Shown here one piece after another: positions 53,502 to 63,077 of a DNA stretch of 64,000 nucleotides. Each line of letters begins with the position of its first letter. Within the stretch, counting starts at the first letter, position 1. The notes below the pieces were generated by a model. The model worked only from the letters and a program-made list of their open reading frames with translations, had not been told where the DNA came from and searched no databases. Source of the DNA: Pseudoxanthomonas composti (lineage in GTDB: Bacteria > Pseudomonadota > Gammaproteobacteria > Xanthomonadales > Xanthomonadaceae); contig NZ_SAWZ01000001.1 in assembly GCF_004122095.1 (NCBI RefSeq), forward strand, positions 124,001 to 188,000. Reading direction: 5' to 3'. A program made the position numbers and the translations under genes.

Positions 53502-53533
53502 GACGCCGGCGCTTCCTGGGGAAGGCCGGCGTC
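53502..53533 (-). terminator. hairpin downstream of dapD
   Basis: GACGCCGGC (53502-53510) pairs with GCCGGCGTC (53525-53533), with an inner CTTCC/GGAAG extension, starting about 27 bp after the dapD stop. The T-run is weak. It separates dapD from the GH43 unit. Confidence 0.5.
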
Positions 53534-53559
53534 GAAGGTCGCTTCAGAAGAGGCGGCGC

Positions 53560-54399
53560 TCAGTCGGCCAGGCCGCGCAGCAGCTCGTTGACGCTGGTCT
53601 TGGCGCGGGTCTTCTCGTCGACCTGCTTGACGATGATGGCCGCATACAGCGAGTGCGAGCCGTCCTTGGCCGGCAGCGAGCCGGAGACCACCACGCTGCC
53701 CGGCGGCACGTAGCCGTAAGAGATCTCGCCGGTGGCGCGGTTGAAGATGCGGGTGGACTGGCTGAGGAACACGCCCATGCCGATCACGCTGTGGTGGCCG
53801 ACCACCACGCCCTCCACCACCTCGGCGCGGGCGCCGATGAAGCAGTGGTCCTCGATGATCGTGGGCGCGGCCTGCAGCGGCTCAAGCACGCCGCCGATGC
53901 CGGCCCCGCCGGACAGGTGGCAGTGCTTGCCGATCTGCGCGCAGGAGCCCACCGTGGCCCACGTATCGACCATGGTGCCCTCGCCCACGTAGGCGCCGAT
54001 GTTGGTGAAGCTCGGCATCAGCACCACGTCCTTGCCGAAGTAGGTGCCGCGACGGGCCACCGCGCCGGGCACCACGCGCACGCCGCCAGCGCGGAACCTG
54101 TCGGCGTCGTAGCCGGCGAAGCGGGCCTCGACCTTGTCCCAGAACGGCGCCGGCTGCGCGTCGATCACCGCCATGTCGTTGACGCGGAAGTACAGCAGCA
54201 CCGCCTTCTTCAACCACTCGTTGACCTGCCAGCCGCCCTCGGCCTTGGGTTCGGCCACGCGCAGGGTGCCCGCCTCCAGGCCATCGATGGCCGCGTAGAC
54301 GGCCGGGCGCACCTGGTTCTGGATCTCGTCCTGGCCAAGTTCGGCGCGGCGCTCGAACGCGCTTTCGATAAGGGACTTCAGCTCGGGGGTTGCGGACAT
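53560..54399 (-). CDS. dapD: tetrahydrodipicolinate N-succinyltransferase
   Basis: 279 residues; E. coli DapD has 274. N-terminal helical domain ([20 protein letters not shown]), then a left-handed beta-helix of hexapeptide repeats ([36 protein letters not shown]), then the C-terminal region [20 protein letters not shown]. It transfers succinyl from CoA in lysine/diaminopimelate synthesis, two steps before DapE. 32 bp after glnD. Confidence 0.97.
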   Translation of the reverse strand: MSATPELKSLIESAFERRAELGQDEIQNQVRPAVYAAIDGLEAGTLRVAEPKAEGGWQVNEWLKKAVLLYFRVNDMAVIDAQPAPFWDKVEARFAGYDADRFRAGGVRVVPGAVARRGTYFGKDVVLMPSFTNIGAYVGEGTMVDTWATVGSCAQIGKHCHLSGGAGIGGVLEPLQAAPTIIEDHCFIGARAEVVEGVVVGHHSVIGMGVFLSQSTRIFNRATGEISYGYVPPGSVVVSGSLPAKDGSHSLYAAIIVKQVDEKTRAKTSVNELLRGLAD

Positions 54400-54431
54400 G
54401 GGGGGGTTCCTGCGGGTTCGAATGGATGAAA

Positions 54432-57062
54432 TCAGAGGGTGGGAGATGGATCGAGCGCGGCGTGCAGCGCATCGCGCAACGCCCGCTGGGTCTCCGGGGA
54501 CAGCGGCTGGTCGTGCTCGTCGCTGATCTCGAACACGTCCTCGGCGCGCTCGCCGAAGGTGGCGATGCGCGCATCGTGCACGCGCAGCTGCAGCTGGCGC
54601 AGCACCAGCGCCACCTGGGCCAGCAGGCCCGGGCGGTCGGCGGCCACCAGCTCCAGCACCGTGCGTTGTCCATCGCGCGTGGGCTGGAACTCCACGCGCG
54701 AGGGGAAGCGGAAATGCTTCAGCTGCCGCGGCAGCGCGCGCTGGCTGGCGCGCACCCGCTCCAGCACGCCGGCCAGCGCCTGGCGCAGGGCCGCGGCGGC
54801 CTGCCCGGGGTCGCGGGTGGCGTAATCCACCGTGGGCAGCACCTCGAAGGTATCGAACACCGTGCCGTTGGGCCCGACCAGCACGCGCGCCTGGTGGATG
54901 CCCAGGCCAAGCCGGTCCAGGGTGGCGACGATGGCCGCGAACAGCCCGTCGCGGTCCGGCGAGTGCACGAACACCTCCATCGCCTCGGCATCGTCGGCGA
55001 TGTGTCGCGCCCGCACCAGCGTGTCGCCGGCCTGCACGTGCACCAGCGCCGCGGCCTGCCAGGCCAGCTGCTCGGGCCGGAAGCGCATGAAGCTCTCGGC
55101 CGGCATCTCCACGAACTGGCGATTGATGGTGGCATCGTCGAAGCCCTGCATGGTCATCAGCGCATGTGTGGCCTGGCGCCCTTCGGCCACGTGCGCCTCC
55201 ACCGCCAGCGGCTGCTCCAGGCCCTCGCGCAGCACGCGGCGGGTGGCGAAGTACAGGTCCGCCAGCAGCCGGTCCTTCCAGGTGTTCCACAGCTTGGGGC
55301 TGGTGCCGGCGATGTCGGCGCAGGTCAGCAGGTACAGGTAATCCAGGCGCTCGCGTGAGCCGGTGGCCTGGGCGAAGCGGTGCACCACCTCCGGGTCGGC
55401 AATGTCCTGCTTCTGTGCGGTCACCGACATCTTCAGGTGCTGCTCCACCAGCCACACCACCAGTTCGGTATCGGGCGCGGCCACGGCGTGGGCCAGGCAG
55501 AACTCGCGCGCATCCACCGCGCCCAGCTCCGAGTGGTCGCCACCGCGCCCCTTGGCGATGTCGTGGAACAGCCCGCCCAGCAGCAGCAGCTCCGGCTTGC
55601 GCAGGCGCGGCCACACCTCGTGGGCGATGGAAAAGCGCTCATCGGCGCGCCCACTGGAAAACTGCGCCAGGTTGCGCAGCACCATCAGTGTGTGTTGGTC
55701 GACCGTGTAGACATGGAACAGATCGAACTGCATGCGCCCGGAGACGCGGGCGAAGGCCGGGATCCACTGCCCCAGCACGCCCAGCCGCGCCATCCGCGTG
55801 AGCGTCTGCACCGCGCGCGGGCCGCGCAGCAGCGCCATGAAGCCCGCACGCTGGGTCTCGGTGGCTTCCTGGAAGGCCGGCAGCCGCGGCAAGGCCTCGG
55901 CCAGCGCGCGCGCGGTGCCCGAATGCAGGCCGCGCACCTCCGGGTGCTGGGCCCAGGCGGCAAACAGCGCGAACACCTCGCCGACATCGCGGCGCGGCCA
56001 GTAGGCCTCGCGCGCGGTCAGGTAGCCGCGGCGCAGCTCGAAGCGCGCATCGAGCACCTCCGGCGCGGCCTCGCCATCAAACTGTTCCTCGAAGCGCTGC
56101 AGCAGCCGGTCGGTGACCCGGCGCACGATCGAGGCGCTGCGGTAGAAGCCCTGCATCATCTTTTCCACGCCCAGGCTCTGCGCGTCGTCGGCAAAGCCCA
56201 GGCGGGCGGCCAGCATCTTCTGGTAGTCGAAGCCCAGGCGCTCCTCCGGCCTGCGCGCCGCCAGGTGCAGGCCGTAGCGCAGCCGCGAGAGCTGATGGCG
56301 TTCGCGGCTCAGGGCGATGGCCTCGTCCGGGCCCAGGTGGCCCATGCCCACCAGCGGCTCGATCTCGCTGACGCCGAAGGCGCGCAGCGCCATCCAGCCC
56401 AGGGTGTGCAGATCGCGCAGGCCACCAGGGCCTTCCTTCAGATTGGGCTCCAGGTTGTCGGAGGTATCGCCGAAGCGCGCATGCCGCGCGGCCATCTCCT
56501 CGCGCTTGACCTGGAAGAACGCGCGCGCCGGCCACACCCGCTCCGGGGCAATGGCGCTGGCCAGCCGCGCGGTGGCCTGTGCATCGGCGATGAGCGGGCG
56601 CGCCTCCAGCAGCGCGGTCATCACGGTCTGGTCCTGCGCCGCCTGGGTGCACTGCGCGGGCGAGCGCACCGCATGGCCCAGCTTCAGGCCCAGGTCCCAG
56701 ACCATGGCGAAGAAGCGCCCCAGCGCCTCGTGCCAGCGCGTCTGCGCCTCGGTCTGCGCCAGCACCAGCAAGTCCACGTCCGACTGCGGGAACAGCTCGC
56801 CGCGGCCGTAGCCGCCCACGGCGAACAGCGACAGCTGCGCGTCGGCCGGCAGGCAGCGCCGCCAGGCATCGACCAGCAACTGGTCCACCGCGCGGGCGCG
56901 CAGGGCCAGGATGCGCTCGATGTCGTCGCTATGGTCGTAGCGGCGCGAGAGCCGCGCGTCGGTGGCCGCCAGCTGGGCCTTGGCCTGGGCCGACCAGTCG
57001 GCGTCGGCCAGGCCGGGGCCGGCGGAGGTGTCCGCCTCGTGCGCGGCCCGGAACGTGCTCAC
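54432..57062 (-). CDS. glnD: bifunctional uridylyltransferase/uridylyl-removing enzyme
   Basis: 876 residues from GTG 57062, overlapping the map stop (GTGA). Nucleotidyltransferase motif [19 protein letters not shown] (about 93-111), central helical domain, HD domain ([20 protein letters not shown]) and two C-terminal ACT domains ([40 protein letters not shown]). It uridylylates PII proteins when glutamine is low and reverses this when it is high, so it is the nitrogen sensor. Lying in the same block as asnB, it ties the region to nitrogen assimilation. Confidence 0.97.
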   Translation of the reverse strand: MSTFRAAHEADTSAGPGLADADWSAQAKAQLAATDARLSRRYDHSDDIERILALRARAVDQLLVDAWRRCLPADAQLSLFAVGGYGRGELFPQSDVDLLVLAQTEAQTRWHEALGRFFAMVWDLGLKLGHAVRSPAQCTQAAQDQTVMTALLEARPLIADAQATARLASAIAPERVWPARAFFQVKREEMAARHARFGDTSDNLEPNLKEGPGGLRDLHTLGWMALRAFGVSEIEPLVGMGHLGPDEAIALSRERHQLSRLRYGLHLAARRPEERLGFDYQKMLAARLGFADDAQSLGVEKMMQGFYRSASIVRRVTDRLLQRFEEQFDGEAAPEVLDARFELRRGYLTAREAYWPRRDVGEVFALFAAWAQHPEVRGLHSGTARALAEALPRLPAFQEATETQRAGFMALLRGPRAVQTLTRMARLGVLGQWIPAFARVSGRMQFDLFHVYTVDQHTLMVLRNLAQFSSGRADERFSIAHEVWPRLRKPELLLLGGLFHDIAKGRGGDHSELGAVDAREFCLAHAVAAPDTELVVWLVEQHLKMSVTAQKQDIADPEVVHRFAQATGSRERLDYLYLLTCADIAGTSPKLWNTWKDRLLADLYFATRRVLREGLEQPLAVEAHVAEGRQATHALMTMQGFDDATINRQFVEMPAESFMRFRPEQLAWQAAALVHVQAGDTLVRARHIADDAEAMEVFVHSPDRDGLFAAIVATLDRLGLGIHQARVLVGPNGTVFDTFEVLPTVDYATRDPGQAAAALRQALAGVLERVRASQRALPRQLKHFRFPSRVEFQPTRDGQRTVLELVAADRPGLLAQVALVLRQLQLRVHDARIATFGERAEDVFEISDEHDQPLSPETQRALRDALHAALDPSPTL

Positions 57063-57835
57063 AGATCGTTGTCGTCGCCCGGCACCCGGGTCAGGATCTC
57101 CACGCCGTCCTCGGTGACCGCCACGGTGTGCTCCCACTGCGCCGAGAGCTTGCGGTCCTTGGTCACCACGGTCCAGCCGTCGGGCAGGGTCTTGGTGTGG
57201 CGCGCGCCTTCGTTGATCATCGGCTCGATGGTGAAGGTCATGCCCGGCTTGAGCACCACGCCCTCGCCCGGCCGGCCGTAGTGCAGCACCTGCGGCTCGT
57301 CGTGGTAGACCTGGCCGATGCCGTGGCCGCAGTACTCGCGCACCACGCTGAAGCGCTCGCCCTCGGCGTACTGCTGGATCGCATGGCCCACATCGCCCAG
57401 GGTGGCGCCCGGCTTGACCGCGCGGATGCCGCGGAACATCGCCTCGCGGGTGACCTCCACCAGGCGCTTGGCCATCACCGAGGGGGTGCCGACCATGTAC
57501 ATGCGGCTGGTATCGCCATGCCAACCGTCCTTGATGACGGTCACGTCGATGTTGAGGATGTCGCCGTCCTTCAGCACCTTGGCCTCGCTCGGGATGCCGT
57601 GGCAGATCACGTTGTTCACCGAGGTGCAGACCGTGGCCGGGAAGCCGCGGTAGCCGACATTGGCGGGGATGGCGTTCTGAACCTTGACGATGTGGTCGTG
57701 GCAGATGCGGTCCAGCTCGGCGGTGGTGACACCCGGCTTGACATGGGGGGCGACGACCTGCAGCACCTCGGCGGCCAGGCGGCCGGCGACGCGCATCTTT
57801 TCCAGGTCCGCGGCAGTCTTCAGTTTGATGCTCAT
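57059..57835 (-). CDS. map: methionine aminopeptidase, type I
   Basis: 258 residues. All metal ligands and the catalytic His are intact: H79, D97, D108 (NIDVTVIKDGWHGDTS), H171 (YCGHGIG), E204 (TIEPMIN) and E235 (SAQWEHTVAV). It removes initiator methionine from nascent proteins. Head gene of the minus-strand block. In many proteobacteria rpsB is divergent from map; here the fimbrial cluster occupies that place. Confidence 0.97.
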   Translation of the reverse strand: MSIKLKTAADLEKMRVAGRLAAEVLQVVAPHVKPGVTTAELDRICHDHIVKVQNAIPANVGYRGFPATVCTSVNNVICHGIPSEAKVLKDGDILNIDVTVIKDGWHGDTSRMYMVGTPSVMAKRLVEVTREAMFRGIRAVKPGATLGDVGHAIQQYAEGERFSVVREYCGHGIGQVYHDEPQVLHYGRPGEGVVLKPGMTFTIEPMINEGARHTKTLPDGWTVVTKDRKLSAQWEHTVAVTEDGVEILTRVPGDDNDL

Positions 57836-57994
57836 GGCGCCATTATCGCCGATTGGGCGCTGCTGAATGCAGGGGTCCGGACAGGACCCGCTGTCGCGGT
57901 TTCCGGCGCGCGCCTCGTCGGACTTCCGCCACCGCCCGTATGAAGCGGATTGTCTTTCGCATCAAAAACTTGCGCTCCATCCCGCACCGCAAAG

Positions 57995-58009
57995 TGGCAT
58001 GTCCTTTGC
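57995..58009 (+). promoter_or_regulatory. sigma-54 promoter of the fimbrial operon
   Basis: TGGCATG-TCCT-TTGC matches the -24/-12 consensus (TGGCACG-N4-TTGC) at all but one position, with the invariant GG and GC exactly 10 bp apart. Transcription would start near 58021, about 38 bp before the first pilin gene. An enhancer-binding activator is expected; none is encoded in the window. Confidence 0.8.
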
Positions 58010-58058
58010 CTCGTGCAGGCCAGGCGCGGAGCCCCGTGCCCCTTCACGAGGAACGACC

Positions 58059-58562
58059 ATGAGCAAGTTTTCCCGCCTGTTGCTGGTACTGGTGCTGTCC
58101 GGCGGCAGCGCCACCTGCCTGGCCCAGGGCAGCGACTCGCGTACCTTCAACGTGCGCATCCAGATCAACAGCATCTGCGACATCCAGACCGCCCCCACCG
58201 ACGTGGACTTCGGCGCGGTCAATTCCACCGCCACGGCGATCAACACCACCGGCACGTTGAATGTGCGGTGCACCACCGGCACGCCTTACAACATCGCGCT
58301 CAACCCCGGCACCGGCACCGGCGCCACCGTGAGCACGCGCACCATGGGCAGCAGCGACGCGACCAACACCGCGCGCGTGCCCTACGCGCTGTACCGCGAC
58401 TCCGGCCGCAGCCAGAACTGGGGCTCGACCATCGGCACCGACACGCTTTCCGGGACAGGCAGCGGCGCATTGCAGGCCCTGACTGTGTACGGTCGGGTCC
58501 CGAGCGCCAACTATCCGGCCGGCACCTACAGCGACGTGGTCACTGCCACGGTCACCTGGTAA
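58059..58562 (+). CDS. Csu-type fimbrial major subunit (spore coat U domain)
   Basis: 167 residues; GAGGA 6 nt before ATG 58059 and a signal peptide cleaved after CLAQ. One SCPU domain: IQINSICDIQTAPTDVDFG at the start, YALYRDSGRSQNWGSTIGTD in the middle, and the C-terminal YPAGTYSDVVTATVTW strand. It resembles CsuA/B, the pilus rod subunit that is completed by donor-strand exchange. First gene behind the sigma-54 promoter. Confidence 0.92.
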   Translation: MSKFSRLLLVLVLSGGSATCLAQGSDSRTFNVRIQINSICDIQTAPTDVDFGAVNSTATAINTTGTLNVRCTTGTPYNIALNPGTGTGATVSTRTMGSSDATNTARVPYALYRDSGRSQNWGSTIGTDTLSGTGSGALQALTVYGRVPSANYPAGTYSDVVTATVTW

Positions 58563-58587
58563 ACGGCGCGCTTGGAGGAGTCAGGGC

Positions 58588-59319
58588 ATGGCACGTTTCC
58601 GGCTTGGTCGCTCCCTGTGGATGCTGCCGCTGCTGCTTGTCACGGGGCAGGCATTGGCCGCCAGCCTGCAGGTGGCACCCACCTCGCTGCGCCTGAGCGC
58701 GCAGGAGACCGCGCAGGGGCTGTGGCTGAGCAATACCAGCGATGCGCCGCTGCACGCGCAGGTACGGGTGTTCCGCTGGCGCCAGATCGAGGGCGAGGAC
58801 GTGCTGGAACCGACCGAGGAGGTCGCCATCAGCCCGCCGATGCTGCAGCTGGCCCCGCACTCGCAGCAGCTGGTGCGGGTGGTTCGCCTGTCCGAAGCTC
58901 CGGCCGCGACCGAGGGCAGCTATCGCGTGCTGGTGGATGAACTGCCGGTCGAAGGCGCCGGACGCCAGGCGGCCTCGGGCCTGCAGTTCGTGCTGCGCTA
59001 TTCGGTGCCGGTGTTCGTGGCGCCGACGGCCGCCGAGGCCGCCCCCCGCCTGTCCGCGCAGGTGGTGGTGGAGGACGGCAAGCGCATGCTGGAAGTGCAC
59101 AACACCGGCGGCATGCACGCCCAGCTGGTGGACCTGGAGCTCGCCCCGGCCGCCGGCGGCAGCCAGCGCATCGTCGCCGGGCTGGCCGGCTACGTGCTGC
59201 CCGGCACGCACCGGCGCTGGCCGCTGCCGGAGGCCGCTCCAGACGATGCCCAGGCCAGCTTCAAGGCCAAGATCAACGGCGAGGCACAGGCACGTGACCT
59301 GGGCAGCAAGGCGCAATGA
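58588..59319 (+). CDS. periplasmic fimbrial chaperone (CsuC-like)
   Basis: 243 residues with GGAGGAG upstream and a signal peptide cleaved after ALAA. PapD-like immunoglobulin domains: SLRLSAQETAQGLWLSNTSD, then YRVLVDELPVEG and LRYSVPVFVAP, with the subunit-anchoring basic residues in the usual places. It folds pilins in the periplasm and delivers them to the usher. 25 bp after the pilin gene. Confidence 0.95.
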   Translation: MARFRLGRSLWMLPLLLVTGQALAASLQVAPTSLRLSAQETAQGLWLSNTSDAPLHAQVRVFRWRQIEGEDVLEPTEEVAISPPMLQLAPHSQQLVRVVRLSEAPAATEGSYRVLVDELPVEGAGRQAASGLQFVLRYSVPVFVAPTAAEAAPRLSAQVVVEDGKRMLEVHNTGGMHAQLVDLELAPAAGGSQRIVAGLAGYVLPGTHRRWPLPEAAPDDAQASFKAKINGEAQARDLGSKAQ

Positions 59320-61624
59320 ACTCCTGCTCGCCGCTGCCCTGCCCTGGATGCTGGCCGTGCCGGCCAGCGCCCAGCAGGGCGCGCCCAGCCTGCAGTCCGA
59401 AACGCTGTTCCTGGAAGTGACGCTCAACCAGACCCGCAAGCCCGGCCTGTATCGCTTCCAGCGCGATGGCCAGCGCCTGTCGGCCACCGCGCTGACCCTG
59501 CAGCAGCTCGGCCTGCGCCTGCCCGACCACGCACCGCAGGACCTGGTGGCCCTGGACGCGCTGGGCGGACTGCATTTCGCCTACGACGCGGCGCTGCAGC
59601 GGATCGGGATCGATGTGCCGGTGGCGCTGCTCGATGCCGCCGTGACCCGGCTGGCGCCGCAGGCGGACCCCTTGCAGGCCGGCGCGACCAGCTCGCCGGG
59701 CGCGCTGCTCGACTACGACCTGTTCGCCAGCCACCAGCAGGCCGCCAGCAACCTCACCGGCGCGGCAGAACTGCGCGCGTTCGGCTTGGGCAACGGTTTG
59801 TTCCGGCAATCGGCGATTGCCGGCACCTCGCGGACCGCCGGCCAGGCCTGGCACGGCCAGATGGTGCGCCTGGACACGCAGGGGCAGTGGAACTTCCCCG
59901 AGCGCATGGTCACGGTGACCGTGGGCGATACCTTGAGCAGCAGCCTGTCCTGGAGCCGCACCCTGCGCCTGGGCGGCCTGCGCATCGGTCGGGATTTCGG
60001 CCTGCAGCCGGCGCGCAGCATCAGCCCGCTGCCCGAATTCCTCGGCGAGGCGGCCGTGCCCTCCAGCGTGGACCTGTACATCAACGGCATCCGCCAGTAC
60101 GGCGCGCAGGTCCCCGCCGGGCCGTTCCAGCTCGGCGGCATCCCGGGCGTGGATGGCGCCGGCAATGCGCAGCTGGTGATCACCGATGCTTTCGGCCGCA
60201 CGCGCACGATCGATTTCCCCTTCTACGCCAGCCAGGACCTGCTCGATGGCGGGCTGAGCGACTGGTCCTTTGCCGTCGGTCATGTGCGCCGTGGCTATGG
60301 ACTGGACTCCTTCGACTACGACCGCCGCCTGGCGGCCTCGGCCAGCTGGCGGCGCGGGCTCAGCGACCGCCTGACCGCCGAAGCCCATGCCGAGGCCAGC
60401 GGCGCAGTCGCCAACGCCGGGGCCGGCGCGATCTGGCTGGTCGAGCGCGCTGGCGTGTTCAGCGCCTCGCTGGCCGGCAGCCAGGCCGATGGCCGCTCGG
60501 GCCAGCAGTACGCCCTGGCCTGGCGCTGGAACACCGGTCGCTACAACCTGGCGCTGGATACCCAGCGCACCCGCGGCGACTACCGCGATGTGGCCTCCCT
60601 CCACGGCGCCGCGCCGCCACAGGTGAGCGAGCGCGCCCTGGCCGGCGTCAACGTCGGCGGACTCGGCAACTTCAGCCTGAGCTATGTCCGCGCCCAGTAC
60701 GCGGGGTTGGACCGGGCCCGCTATGCCAGCCTGTTCTGGTCGCGCAGCCTGTTCGATACCAGCGCGGTCAACTTCTCGCTCAACCAGAATCTGGAAGACC
60801 GCCGCGACCGCAGCCTCTACCTGGGCTGGACCATCGCACTGGGCACGCAGCACCAGGCCGGCGCCTCCTGGCAGCGGGCCAACGGGCGCGATGTCCTGGC
60901 TGCCGACGTCAGCCGCGCCACCCCCACCGACGGCGGCCGCGGGTGGCGCGTGCAGGCCCGCGCAGGCGCAGGCAATGCCGGCGGCCTGGCCGAATCGCGC
61001 TGGCGCCTGCAGCACGGCAACTACGCCGCCGGCATCGCCAGCCTGGGCGGGGACACTTACGGCTATGCCGAGGCCTCCGGCGGCCTGGTCGGCATGGGCG
61101 GCCGCTGGTTCGCCAGCCGCGAACTGGACCAGGCCTTCGCACTGGTGGAAACCGGCGTGGCCGGAGTGCCCGTACGCCTGCAGAACCGCACCATCGGCGT
61201 GACCGACCGCGAAGGACGCCTGCTGATCACCCCGCTCAATCCCTGGCAGCGCAACGAGGTGTCGATCGACCCGATGGACCTGCCCCTGGAGCTGCGGCCG
61301 GAACGGGTGCAGCAGGTCGTGGTCCCGCGCGGCGGCACCGGCACGCGCGTGCAGTTTCCGATCCGCCGCGTGCATGCCGCGCTGATCGTGCTGCACGATG
61401 CCCAGGGCCAGCCACTGCCGGTCGGCAGCCAGGTCGCCGTGGAGGGAGGCGGTGGCACCTCGGTGGTGGGCTACGACGGGGAAACCTACCTGGAGTTCCT
61501 CGGCGATGGCAGCACCCTCCTGCAGGTCGAGCTGCCGCAGGGGCGTTGCCAGGCCCGCTTCGACTATCCAAAAGCCTCGGGCCTGCCGCGCATCGGCCCG
61601 CTGCGCTGCGAGGCCACGCCATGA
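59294..61624 (+). CDS. outer-membrane fimbrial usher (CsuD-like)
   Basis: 776 residues. Start taken as GTG 59294, inside the chaperone gene (26-bp overlap), with GAGG 9 nt upstream. It gives a proper signal peptide (VTWAARRNELLLAAALPWML, cleavage after PASA). The ATG at 59348 would leave almost no signal, and the ATG at 59316 is in another frame. N-domain (ETLFLEVTLNQTRKPGLYRF), 24-strand pore with plug (VDLYINGIRQYGAQVPAGPF), and C-terminal domain (VGYDGETYLEFLGDGSTLLQ, ending with a cysteine pair). Its stop overlaps the next start (ATGA). Confidence 0.93.
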   Translation: MTWAARRNELLLAAALPWMLAVPASAQQGAPSLQSETLFLEVTLNQTRKPGLYRFQRDGQRLSATALTLQQLGLRLPDHAPQDLVALDALGGLHFAYDAALQRIGIDVPVALLDAAVTRLAPQADPLQAGATSSPGALLDYDLFASHQQAASNLTGAAELRAFGLGNGLFRQSAIAGTSRTAGQAWHGQMVRLDTQGQWNFPERMVTVTVGDTLSSSLSWSRTLRLGGLRIGRDFGLQPARSISPLPEFLGEAAVPSSVDLYINGIRQYGAQVPAGPFQLGGIPGVDGAGNAQLVITDAFGRTRTIDFPFYASQDLLDGGLSDWSFAVGHVRRGYGLDSFDYDRRLAASASWRRGLSDRLTAEAHAEASGAVANAGAGAIWLVERAGVFSASLAGSQADGRSGQQYALAWRWNTGRYNLALDTQRTRGDYRDVASLHGAAPPQVSERALAGVNVGGLGNFSLSYVRAQYAGLDRARYASLFWSRSLFDTSAVNFSLNQNLEDRRDRSLYLGWTIALGTQHQAGASWQRANGRDVLAADVSRATPTDGGRGWRVQARAGAGNAGGLAESRWRLQHGNYAAGIASLGGDTYGYAEASGGLVGMGGRWFASRELDQAFALVETGVAGVPVRLQNRTIGVTDREGRLLITPLNPWQRNEVSIDPMDLPLELRPERVQQVVVPRGGTGTRVQFPIRRVHAALIVLHDAQGQPLPVGSQVAVEGGGGTSVVGYDGETYLEFLGDGSTLLQVELPQGRCQARFDYPKASGLPRIGPLRCEATP

Positions 61625-62640
61625 CCCTGCCGCGCGCCCTGGGCTGGCTGCTCGCGCTGGCCTTGAGCCTGCTGGCCTTCGATGGCCAGGCCACCACCAC
61701 CTGCAGCGCCCAGGTCAGCACCGTGGCCTTCGGCAACGTCTCGGCCACGGCCAGTACCGACACGACTGCGGCGATCACCGTGACCTGCACCACTGGCGCG
61801 GTCTCGGTGCTGGGCGCGGTGATGGTGCGCATGTGCCTGAACATCGGCGAGGGCGCGCAGGGCGGCGGCCTGGGCATCACCCCGCGCCGGCTGGTCAACG
61901 CCCAGTCCGACAGCCTGCAGATGCAGCTCTACAAGGACGCGGCGCGCACGCAGGTGTGGGGCAGCAGCCTGGTCGGCGCCTCGGCCACGCCCTTGCAGTT
62001 CGACCTGGGCTACGCGGTGCCCTTGCTCGGCGGCAGCGGCAGCATCAGCCAGACCCTGTATGCGCGCATTCCGCTGCAGGCCGGACTTGCCGTGGGCAGC
62101 GATTACCTCAACCAGTTCGCAGGCGGCACCACGCTGCTGCAGTACCAGTACAACGAGCCCCTCATCGGCGGTGCGCCCATCCCGGCCAGTTGCACCGCCG
62201 GCGGCCTGGGCGGCGGCAGCGCGGCGGTGGCCTTCAACGCCACCGCCGGCGTGCCCAGCCTGTGCAGCATCTCGGCAGCCAGCGACCTGGACTTCAGCGC
62301 CCAGCCAGGCATCTTCGCCACGAACCGCGACTACACCTCCACCCTGTCAATGAACTGCCGACGCCGCACCGCCTGGCAGATCGGGCTGAACAACGGTCAG
62401 AACGCGGCCGGCACCACCCGGCGCATGGCCAATGCCGCCAAGACCGCCTTCGTGCCCTACGAGCTGTATCGCAACAGCCCACGCACCCAGCGCTGGGGCA
62501 ACACGCTCAACACCGACACGCTCAGCGGCACCGGCAGCGGCGGCAGCGAGAACTTCATCATCTACGGCCGCGTCCCGGGCCCGCAGAACCTCGCGCCGGG
62601 CAGCTACAGCGACGTGGTCACGGTGACGGTCACGTACTGA
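61621..62640 (+). CDS. two-domain SCPU protein, probable fimbrial tip adhesin (CsuE-like)
   Basis: 339 residues with a signal peptide (cleaved near GQA). Two SCPU domains in tandem: residues ~25-165 (TTTCSAQVSTVAFGNVSATA, opening like a pilin without a donor strand) and ~190-339 (SLCSISAASDLDFSAQ and onward, ending SYSDVVTVTVTY). This is the layout of CsuE, the tip adhesin that contacts abiotic surfaces. The second domain resembles the major pilin encoded at 58059. Translationally coupled to the usher. Confidence 0.9.
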   Translation: MTLPRALGWLLALALSLLAFDGQATTTCSAQVSTVAFGNVSATASTDTTAAITVTCTTGAVSVLGAVMVRMCLNIGEGAQGGGLGITPRRLVNAQSDSLQMQLYKDAARTQVWGSSLVGASATPLQFDLGYAVPLLGGSGSISQTLYARIPLQAGLAVGSDYLNQFAGGTTLLQYQYNEPLIGGAPIPASCTAGGLGGGSAAVAFNATAGVPSLCSISAASDLDFSAQPGIFATNRDYTSTLSMNCRRRTAWQIGLNNGQNAAGTTRRMANAAKTAFVPYELYRNSPRTQRWGNTLNTDTLSGTGSGGSENFIIYGRVPGPQNLAPGSYSDVVTVTVTY

Positions 62641-62739
62641 CCTGCGCGGCCTGCCGGTCATCCGCGGGGCGCTGGGACGGCCTTCAAGTTCCTCCGGGCC
62701 GCGCCGTTAACCTGGGCATCCCTTCCCGCCGGCGCCCGG

Positions 62740-63063
62740 ATGAAACCCTCCGCACGCATGTCCCCAGCGCTCGCCTGGGCCCTGCTGCCCACCCTGGCCG
62801 CCTCCGGCGTCGTCCTGGCCCAGGACGGCAGCCAGGCCGCCGGCAGCGCGATCTTCCGGATCGGCATCACCCTGGTGCGCTCTTGCGAGCTACGTACCGA
62901 TCCGGCCGCCGCGATCACCTGCACGCGCCCGGTGCCCTACCGTCTGGGCCCCCAGCCGCAGGCCGCGCTGCCGCAGCTGGACGCGCTGACGCCGCCATCG
63001 CCCCAGCGCCCGCCACAGGCGGACGCCGGCACCGAGTCGCGCTTTGACACCTTCACCTTCTGA
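62740..63063 (+). CDS. small exported protein, possible miniature pilin
   Basis: 107 residues with a signal peptide cleaved after VLAQ. The mature start (GSQAAGSAIFRIGITLVRSC, then a second Cys) resembles the first strand and disulfide region of the SCPU pilins. It then diverges into a Pro/Gln-rich segment (PQPQAALPQLDALTPPSPQR) and ends in FDTFTF. It may be a truncated pilin remnant or a short specialised subunit. 15 bp before the second chaperone. Confidence 0.6.
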   Translation: MKPSARMSPALAWALLPTLAASGVVLAQDGSQAAGSAIFRIGITLVRSCELRTDPAAAITCTRPVPYRLGPQPQAALPQLDALTPPSPQRPPQADAGTESRFDTFTF

Positions 63064-63077
63064 CGGACCGGGCCCCC

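Noticed and set aside
59316-59400. ATG at 59316 as usher start
   Set aside because: It is in a different reading frame from the usher; the in-frame GTG at 59294 gives a full signal peptide.
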